Position numbers and translations under genes: made by a program
Assembly: GCF_014655715.1 (NCBI RefSeq)
Contig: NZ_BNBM01000010.1
Location: 162,800-226,799 of the forward strand
Direction of reading: 5' to 3'
Origin: Streptomyces lanatus
Lineage (GTDB): Bacteria; Actinomycetota; Actinomycetes; Streptomycetales; Streptomycetaceae
Length of the DNA stretch: 64,000 nt
The notes under the pieces: generated by a model
Told to the model about the DNA's origin: nothing
The model's database searches: none
The model's input: the letters and a program-made list of their open reading frames with translations, nothing else
Shown: one piece after another, positions 58,295-64,000 of the stretch
How the letters are laid out: each line of letters begins with the position of its first letter
How positions within the stretch are numbered: position 1 is the stretch's first letter

Positions 58295-61200
58295 TTACCG
58301 CTCCCGCCTCAACGCACGGAACGCGGCGGCGTGCCTCTGTGCGTGCCCCGTCAGTGATTCGGACAGGTCTCGCAACGGCTTCCTGTCACGCTCCCTCGGC
58401 TTCAAACCGGCGTCTCGCAACTGTCGCCAGATCGCGCTCTGCAGCTCGTCCAGGCTCGACTCGGTACCCGACCATGCGGCGCTGGCGACGTGCCGGGAGA
58501 TGAGCGAGGTGAGATCGATCGTCAGCTGCCGCAGGAAGTCCTGTCCGGGCTGGTCGAAGGCCTGGTCCTCGGCCAGCCTCTCCGACAGTTTCGTGTACAG
58601 CTGCTGCTCGACCGAGCTGAGATCGGCAACGGCGGGATCGGCTTCCTCCGCTTTCCTGGCCCGCTCGATCATCGGACCGATGCGTACCTTGATCTCGTCC
58701 CACCGTCCGTCGAACTCCTCAAGGATCTTCTCGAGCTCCTCGGCCAGCGTGCGGTAGACGGGCCGGTCCTCCGTCTCGCGGCGTTCCTCGAGGTGATAGC
58801 GGAGTGCCTGAACCTGCTCCGCCGCTGACTCCTCCACGTCGGAGATCCGCCCCACGGCCTCGTCGAAGTCCGGAGCGAGGATGGACACGGGCGCGATCAC
58901 CTGCTGGATCTCCGGCAGCTCAAGGTGATCGGCGACCATGGCCCGCACCTTCCGGCCGTACGCCCTCATCGAGAACTCACCACCCGGCGCATCCCGGTAG
59001 TGCCTGCGCACACGCTTCTGCAGAAGCGCCCAGCGCCGGGCGTTCGGCACCTGCTCCAGGGCCCCCTGATGGGGCAGTACACGCTCCAGCGCGTCGAAGA
59101 AATCGGCGAGCTTCTCGTCGAACACGGCGCGTACGTCCTCGTTACCCAGAGCGCGCATCCCGCCTGTGATGCCTCCGGGCGAGTCGAGGTCGCTGATTCC
59201 CATGCCCGACAGGAATCGCTCGACCTCCCCAGCGGCCTTCCGCAGGTCGGGGACTTCACTCGCGAGGCTCCGCACAGTACGGAGGGTGGATCCGTCGCCC
59301 TTGTAGGCGGGCAGGGTGACCGCGAGGTCGTTCAGCACGCCGTAGTAGTCCACGACTCGCCCCTCGTGCTTGCCCTGGCGGGGCCGGTTCACGCGGGCGA
59401 TGGCCTGCAGCAGTTCGGCATCCTGGATCGGCCGGTCAAGGTACAAGGCCTGCTCGATCGGGGCGTCGAACCCTGTCAGGAGCATGGACTTCACGATAAG
59501 GAAGGCGATCGGCGGCTGTTCCGTCCCACTCCACGGGTTCGTGTCCGACGCGGATGCGGCCCGCCGTGGTCGTGTGCTGCTCCAGGGATTTGTGCCGGAT
59601 GCGGCGGACGGCTCGGGCTCACTCCAGGGGTTCATCCTGATCCCGCCACCGGGCATGGGGTCGGGCTCGGGCACGTGCTCGATCACCCACGGATTGTCCG
59701 GGGGCAGCTCCGGGAAGGGCTCCAGGAACCGTTCGATGTGCTCCTGCTGCCGCTGTGGGTCGGTCCACTCCCGCCACAGTCCCTGCTTCTGCTCACTGCC
59801 CGCCGAGATGACCGGGATGAAGTCGATACGCCGCAGCAACTCCTGGTACTGCCACGCGCGCAGCAGCACCAGTTCGTCCCACGAGTAGTCCTTCAGATCC
59901 TTGTGCCGCAAGCTCGCCGGATCGAACTCCCTGACCTTGGCGAGGAGTTCGGCCCGCGCGTCGTTCAGCATGTGCCGGTAGAGGACAACGGCATGCCGGC
60001 TGACTGCCGCCACCTGTGCCTTGAACCCACCGGTCAGCGGTCCGGTGACGTAGTGCTCCAGCATGTCCATGGCCTTGCGGCGGATCAGCGGCAGGGACTC
60101 GGCCACATCGCGGCTGGTGGGCTTCAGCCCGTTGCGGAACCTGCCCTTGTCCTCTTCCCTCAGCCCCGCGACGAGGTCGTCGAACTTGGCGTTGAGGTCG
60201 TCCTTCTCCCTCACCTCGGCCGATCCCGTGCGCCCCTCGTACCGGACGGGCACGACGACCTTGTCCCTCTCCGCCTCGTCCATCAGGTAGGAATCGAGGA
60301 ATCTGTCATCCGGTTCAAGCCCGAAGATCCGTCCGGTGTCGGTCAGCCGGCCCTTCATGATCGGCGTTCCCGTGAACCCGATCCGCGCGGCATTCGGAAC
60401 GGCATCCCGCAGGCACGCGTGCAGCACGGACGTGTGCGACCGGTGTGCCTCATCGACGAGCACCAGCACATGCCTCGACGCGCTGCACTCGGTGAACCGG
60501 CGCCGCACGCCCTCGACGGCCTCCACGTCCGGGGCCGGGTCGGCTGCCGCTTCCGCGTCACCGCCCTCATCCATGCGCACCTGGGCCGCCGCGAACTCGG
60601 CTGCCGGGTCCCGGTCGTCGTCGGCGGCCGTCTCCCCCACGACACCGGGGATCCGCCCGAGAAACTTCTGAATCATCGTGAAGATGACCGCGCGCCCGCC
60701 CGGTTTCCCGGCCCGCGACAGCATCCCTTCCGCGTCCGCCTGGGACTTCGCGATCCGTACGGGGCTGCCGCTGATCCGCACCGCCGCCGAGAGCTGCCGC
60801 TCCAGTTGCTTGCGGTCGGTCACGACGAGGATGGTGAACCGATTCAGCCGCGGATCCCGGCTCGTGTGGAGTCTGCGGGCGAGAAAGGCCATCGTGAGGC
60901 TCTTCCCGGACCCCTGGGTGTGCCAGATGACGCCGCCACGCTCGTCGACCTCGGCGGCGGGGTCCTCAGGCGTGCGTCCGGTCCGCAGCTTGTGCACGAT
61001 CTTCTCGACGGCCCGGTACTGCTGGTGCCGACAGACTGCCTTGACAGTGATCGGCGGCTCGCCTTCCTTCGTCTTGACGGGAAGCTCGAAGACGTAGTGC
61101 CGCATGATGTTGAGCAGATTCCGCGGCTTGAGCACGATGGCGACGAGCTTGTGCTGGTCGGTCGGCTCCTGCCCCTCCTCCAGCAGCCGCCGTTTCCCAT

Positions 61201-62020
61201 CCGCCCTCCTGGCCCTCTGCAGAGCGCGGGCCAGCGCCTCGTCGTCCGTGTAATCCGGCGTCACACTGCGCCAGGCGGCAAAGTGCTCCTCGCTCGACGT
61301 GATCGTGCCGAGAGCGGCGTCGCTTCCGCTCGCCGCGACAAGAAGCTGCACGGACGCGAAGAGCTCCGGCACGCCGCCCGGTCGTTCATGGAGCTCACGG
61401 GTGTCGTCGTCCAATGGAACGCCCGCGTAGGCGCGCAGATCCCGGATCGCGGAACCGACGGGGTCCAGTCGGTCCGGGTTCTTGCATTCGATGACGGCAA
61501 CGGGAATCCCGTTGACGAACAGGACGAGGTCGAGGACGACGTCCACACCGTCGACCGTCCGCACCCGCAGCTGGTCGACGACGAGGTACTCGTTCCTCCG
61601 CAGAATCTCGTCGTCGCTGAGCCCTTCCAACTCCCAGTCGATGTATTGGACATGAACGGTCTTGCCCTGGTGGTGAACTTCGTGTCCGGTGGAGGGAGTT
61701 CCGCTCAGGAGCAGGCTGGTCACATCGCTGTTGACGTCCTTCAGCTTCTCCGTGGCGACGTTGCGAGCCGCCCGGCGCAAGGCGGCCACGGCACTGTCGG
61801 CATCCGCCGTGTCCATCCAGGTCTCGCCGCTGCCCGTGACGCGATTGAGCCGTCGGACGGCAGAGCTGAGGCGTTTGACGAGCAGTACGTCGCCGTAGTC
61901 ACGGCCGTCGCCGTCCGGATCGGCGAGATCAGGCCCGTGAACGTGCTGCCACCCCATCGACGTCAGCTGGTCGATGATCGGCTGCTCGACCTCGTCCAGC
62001 TCGACCCTGCTCCGTGCCAT
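58295..62020 (-). CDS. hsdR: Type I restriction endonuclease subunit R (HsdR)
   Basis: The protein has 1241 residues. An N-terminal PD-(D/E)xK nuclease (LDLVLFVNGIPVAVIECKN, about 160-180) is followed by two RecA-like motor domains: Walker A WHTQGSGKSLTMAFLARRL near 368, DEAH box LVDEAHRSHTS near 520, GFTGTPIM and the later LLTGFDAPIEQALYLDRP and QAIARVNRPR. A helical C-terminus would dock to the methylase. At about 797-831 it has an insertion with three NPWS motifs. It needs HsdM and HsdS, and neither is in the window. Confidence 0.93.
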   Translation of the reverse strand: MARSRVELDEVEQPIIDQLTSMGWQHVHGPDLADPDGDGRDYGDVLLVKRLSSAVRRLNRVTGSGETWMDTADADSAVAALRRAARNVATEKLKDVNSDVTSLLLSGTPSTGHEVHHQGKTVHVQYIDWELEGLSDDEILRRNEYLVVDQLRVRTVDGVDVVLDLVLFVNGIPVAVIECKNPDRLDPVGSAIRDLRAYAGVPLDDDTRELHERPGGVPELFASVQLLVAASGSDAALGTITSSEEHFAAWRSVTPDYTDDEALARALQRARRADGKRRLLEEGQEPTDQHKLVAIVLKPRNLLNIMRHYVFELPVKTKEGEPPITVKAVCRHQQYRAVEKIVHKLRTGRTPEDPAAEVDERGGVIWHTQGSGKSLTMAFLARRLHTSRDPRLNRFTILVVTDRKQLERQLSAAVRISGSPVRIAKSQADAEGMLSRAGKPGGRAVIFTMIQKFLGRIPGVVGETAADDDRDPAAEFAAAQVRMDEGGDAEAAADPAPDVEAVEGVRRRFTECSASRHVLVLVDEAHRSHTSVLHACLRDAVPNAARIGFTGTPIMKGRLTDTGRIFGLEPDDRFLDSYLMDEAERDKVVVPVRYEGRTGSAEVREKDDLNAKFDDLVAGLREEDKGRFRNGLKPTSRDVAESLPLIRRKAMDMLEHYVTGPLTGGFKAQVAAVSRHAVVLYRHMLNDARAELLAKVREFDPASLRHKDLKDYSWDELVLLRAWQYQELLRRIDFIPVISAGSEQKQGLWREWTDPQRQQEHIERFLEPFPELPPDNPWVIEHVPEPDPMPGGGIRMNPWSEPEPSAASGTNPWSSTRPRRAASASDTNPWSGTEQPPIAFLIVKSMLLTGFDAPIEQALYLDRPIQDAELLQAIARVNRPRQGKHEGRVVDYYGVLNDLAVTLPAYKGDGSTLRTVRSLASEVPDLRKAAGEVERFLSGMGISDLDSPGGITGGMRALGNEDVRAVFDEKLADFFDALERVLPHQGALEQVPNARRWALLQKRVRRHYRDAPGGEFSMRAYGRKVRAMVADHLELPEIQQVIAPVSILAPDFDEAVGRISDVEESAAEQVQALRYHLEERRETEDRPVYRTLAEELEKILEEFDGRWDEIKVRIGPMIERARKAEEADPAVADLSSVEQQLYTKLSERLAEDQAFDQPGQDFLRQLTIDLTSLISRHVASAAWSGTESSLDELQSAIWRQLRDAGLKPRERDRKPLRDLSESLTGHAQRHAAAFRALRRER
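59525..59635. repeat. Three NPWS-coding repeats inside hsdR
   Basis: On the coding strand the sequence for MNPWS, TNPWS and TNPWS recurs at about 59632, 59590 and 59539, spaced 14 and 17 codons, joined by Ser/Ala/Pro-rich linkers. It interrupts the motor region between the HVPEPDPM segment and QPPIAFLIVKSMLLTGFD. Confidence 0.75.
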
Positions 62021-62146
62021 GTGCTCGCGCCTTTCCCCGTTCCGCGTGCCGCGCGCTCCGCGAGGCCATGGCCTCGGTCGGGCCCTGGCTCTACTGACCG
62101 TCCGGCTGGTTGTGCTGGCCGTTGTTCTATTTTGCGGCAGGTGGGG

Positions 62147-63298
62147 CTAAGGGGAGGGCGGAGTTGGACAGTTCAGGCGAGTTCCGGCCAAGCAGGGAGG
62201 CTGGAGCCGAGTCTGCGGCTGGGGGCGTGACTGTGGCGGATCGTGCCGGGCAGCGAGGGTACGGCGCAGGTGTGCGGCGTTTCGATGGACGTCGGTGAGG
62301 GAGAGCGGCGCGGGCGGTTGGGTGGTGGAGGGGGTGGGGATCGCGGGCGGGTCAGGAGTCCCGGCGGCCGTTCCGGTGCGGCAGGCCCGGCAAAGGCCGC
62401 CGGGCAGGGCTTCCGGGCGTCCGGGTACGCCGCAGTCGGTGCACTCCATCAGCGTGCGGGGCGCCGGGCGGGGAGGCTGGACATCGGCGGCGGCAGGTCG
62501 CTCGGGCGGCAGCTTGTCGACAAGCCTGCGGCGGACGAAGGCCCTGGGCGAGTGGACCTGCTCGGGAAGCCCGGCCGTCAGGGTGCGTACGAGGTGGTCG
62601 ACGGTCACGCCGCGCACGAGCCAGTCGGCGGCCAGCTCCTCCAGGGCGGCGCAGTCGGCGGAGGAGAGGGCGAGGCGGGGGTCGTGGAGGCCGAGGCGGG
62701 CGAGGGCGTCGTAGGCGGTGGAGGGGCGGGGCGGGTGAGAGTCGGGGTGGAGGCGGAGGTTGGCGTGACGCTGCGGCTTGGGCTTGAGCTGCGGTGATGC
62801 ATCGTGGTCTGGTGCGGGAGGCTGTACGTCGCTGGCGGCGCCCTGGGGGCCGGAGGCGGACGGGGTGAGAGTCGGCGTCTCGGGCACGATCGGTACGTCA
62901 CCGTCGAGGTACCGGGCCCACCATTCGCTGTCACGTGCGGTGCGGGACCAGTAGGTGTGGAACACCCATCGCGTTCCGGTGTCGCCGTCGGGTTCGGTCT
63001 CGGCCCGGCGTCGCACGCGGCGCAGGTGTCCGGCCCGCGACAGCTCGTTGAGCGCGCTGCGGACACTCTGCTGACCGTAGAGGGGCTGCGTCTTGGCGAT
63101 GGTCTTGGCGTCCATGGCAGCGTTCTCACAGAGCCGGTCGAGGAGTGCGGCGAGGTAGGCCTCGCGGGCGGGGAGATGGTCGAAGTCGCCTCGCCGCGGG
63201 GGTTCCTGGTCCGGGGCGGAACGCTTGCCGTAACCGGGCTTGGCCATGGGATGCGCTGCGGGTGTGGGCAGGGCAACGCTAGAGTTTTCGTAAGCCAC
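62147..63298 (-). CDS. Winged-helix-like regulator with Pro-rich middle and zinc ribbon
   Basis: The protein has 383 residues from GTG at 63298 (MAYENSSVALPTP); ATG at 63247 (MAKPGYGKRSAP) is an alternative. Residues about 40-110 form a winged-helix-like domain (REAYLAALLDRLCENAAMD, TIAKTQPLYGQQSVRSALNELSRAGHLRRVRR). A Pro-rich linker, a helical domain (LAADWLVRGVTVDHLVRTLTA) and a CxxC...CxxC zinc ribbon (MECTDCGVPG, GLCRACRTG) follow. Streptomyces have many such proteins in accessory regions. It lies upstream of hsdR on the same strand. Confidence 0.72.
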   Translation of the reverse strand: MAYENSSVALPTPAAHPMAKPGYGKRSAPDQEPPRRGDFDHLPAREAYLAALLDRLCENAAMDAKTIAKTQPLYGQQSVRSALNELSRAGHLRRVRRRAETEPDGDTGTRWVFHTYWSRTARDSEWWARYLDGDVPIVPETPTLTPSASGPQGAASDVQPPAPDHDASPQLKPKPQRHANLRLHPDSHPPRPSTAYDALARLGLHDPRLALSSADCAALEELAADWLVRGVTVDHLVRTLTAGLPEQVHSPRAFVRRRLVDKLPPERPAAADVQPPRPAPRTLMECTDCGVPGRPEALPGGLCRACRTGTAAGTPDPPAIPTPSTTQPPAPLSLTDVHRNAAHLRRTLAARHDPPQSRPQPQTRLQPPCLAGTRLNCPTPPSP

Positions 63299-63536
63299 GA
63301 GATCGCTCGTTTCGATCTTGGGGTGAGACCCCGGCGGGTGTTGGTAGCACCCGACCGGGGTTGTTTGTTGTCGCGAACGCTAGAGGGTGACGACGCGGCG
63401 TCGCAAGCCGACCACGAATAGTCATGTCGGCTGGCGACCACGGGGGTTGAAGCGCAGGGAGGGCGGGAGGGTGGGTTGAAACAACCGCCCATTCCATACA
63501 AACAGGGCTCGGATCTCGGGGTCCGAAGCCCGGGGC
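63299..63536 (-). promoter_or_regulatory. Hairpin-rich leader of the winged-helix gene with direct repeats
   Basis: Three stem-loops are present: ACCCCGG-CGGGTG...CACCCG-A-CCGGGGT (63328-63361, 13 bp with one bulge), CGACGCGGCGTCG (63391-63403) and GTCGCAAGCCGAC...GTCGGCTGGCGAC (63400-63438, one mismatch). The 10-mer AACGCTAGAG occurs at 63275-63284, inside the start region of the gene, and at 63376-63385, 101 bases apart. The hairpin nearest the gene is followed on the plus strand by TTGTTTGTTG, so it could also stop plus-strand transcription. Confidence 0.5.
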
Positions 63537-63785
63537 TCAGGCGCCGGTGGTGGCGTACGCGATGAACGTGACCCAGGCATCGGCCGGGACGGAGAAGCGG
63601 GGGCTTCGAGCGCCGAGCTTCGAGTCGCGGACGTGGATGGTGTGGGGGCAGGCGGCGATTTCTACGCAGGCGTTGTCGAAGTCGCCGCTGTGGCTGGACT
63701 TGCGCCAGGTGTAGGCGACTTCGAGGCAGGCGCTGCCCGAGGAATCGCTGTAGCTCGACTTGAACCACGCCAGTTCGGCGCTCAT
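63537..63785 (-). CDS. DUF397 protein with one and a half repeats
   Basis: The protein has 82 residues. A truncated DUF397 start (LAWFKSSYSDSSGSACLEVA) runs straight into a complete unit (TWRKSSHSGDFDNACVEIA, HTIHVRDSKLG, ADAWVTFIAY). Its ATG overlaps the stop of the upstream regulator gene (ATGA). It is the second DUF397 gene of the window and differs from the one at 18734, which has a single unit. Confidence 0.87.
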   Translation of the reverse strand: MSAELAWFKSSYSDSSGSACLEVAYTWRKSSHSGDFDNACVEIAACPHTIHVRDSKLGARSPRFSVPADAWVTFIAYATTGA

Positions 63786-64000
63786 AGCTCCTCCGCCAAC
63801 TTCCTGATGAACCGGGCAGACTCCTCAACGCTAAGCGCCTGCATGCGGATCAGGCCATGCCGTTGCATGAGGGTGCTGAGTTTGTTCCCGCTGCCGTACA
63901 GCGCACCCGTCTCCTGACCGTCGGCGAATGCATACTGCTCGTGATCGGCCGTCTCCACCAACACGATAGGACCACTGAGCGCTGCCGCTGGAGCGCCCTG
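63782..64000 (-). CDS. Scr1/DUF5753-type regulator, C-terminal end only
   Basis: The frame is open to the window edge, so 72 residues of the C-terminus are seen: GPIVLVETADHEQYAFADGQ, then ALSVEESARFIRKLAEEL. This matches the end of DUF5753 domains, and the overlap with a DUF397 gene supports it. The N-terminal helix-turn-helix would lie outside the window. Confidence 0.78.
   Translation of the reverse strand, partial: QGAPAAALSGPIVLVETADHEQYAFADGQETGALYGSGNKLSTLMQRHGLIRMQALSVEESARFIRKLAEEL

Noticed and set aside
58925..62230. Open frame of 1101 codons antisense to hsdR
   Set aside because: The hsdR strand has all helicase and nuclease motifs; the opposite frame has none.

Overview
The window is chromosomal DNA of a high-GC actinomycete, almost certainly a Streptomyces. 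Third codon positions are strongly G/C biased and GTG/TTG starts are common. Start/stop overlaps of the ATGA/GTGA type are frequent. The families present (Scr1/DUF5753-DUF397 regulators, ALF repeats, isobutyryl-CoA mutase small subunit, a c-di-AMP riboswitch in front of an NlpC/P60 hydrolase) are typical of that genus. From memory the order purN-purH, sucC-sucD, icmB, lipase, M23 peptidase, pcrA, NlpC/P60 resembles a core segment of the S. coelicolor chromosome; this was not checked by alignment.

Layout: (1) 1-4950 holds the end of a membrane protein, then two translationally coupled pairs of a degenerate FHA-like protein and a membrane Ser/Thr kinase. (2) 5031-17302 is a polymorphic-toxin locus read on the minus strand: a LamG/DNRLRE-type secreted protein, a 2332-residue RHS/YD protein with a Hint domain and a nuclease-like tip, and two small downstream genes, one DUF6928-like, that are candidate immunity genes. 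(3) 17563-20870 has an ALF-repeat secreted protein, a peptidoglycan-binding protein, a WhiJ/Scr1-type set (HTH regulator, DUF397, small protein, HATPase) and a small secreted protein. (4) 20975-25490 has a canonical PknB-like kinase with a peptidoglycan-binding tail, a third FHA/kinase pair and an M23 peptidase. (5) 25509-33608 is housekeeping: purNH, two membrane proteins, a sigma-like membrane protein and sucCD. (6) 34076-37588 has two secreted low-complexity proteins, one built of about thirty 11-residue repeats. (7) 37822-46290 is a divergent cluster of MoxR ATPase, DUF5682, a 54-residue coupled ORF and a VWA protein on one strand, with SWIM zinc-finger and DUF5691 proteins on the other. 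(8) 46287-57454 has icmB, a lipase, an M23 peptidase, pcrA, a riboswitch-controlled NlpC/P60 hydrolase, a SLAC1/TehA transporter, a small membrane protein and a second NlpC/P60 hydrolase with a structured leader. (9) 57457-64000 has a YgjP-like metallopeptidase, an HsdR without HsdM/HsdS in the window, a winged-helix-like regulator with a hairpin-rich leader, and a second Scr1/DUF397 pair cut by the window edge.

Two themes tie the region together. The first is cell-wall sensing and remodelling: four kinases whose outer domains look able to bind or act on peptidoglycan or other extracellular ligands, two M23 peptidases, two NlpC/P60 proteins and a c-di-AMP riboswitch. The second is biological conflict: the RHS toxin, the HsdR locus and the chaperone-like MoxR/VWA/SWIM cluster. 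The MoxR-DUF5682-VWA/SWIM-DUF5691 cluster and the set of FHA/kinase pairs with exchanged outer domains are the best candidates for poorly described systems. No tRNA, rRNA, CRISPR array or transposase was seen.
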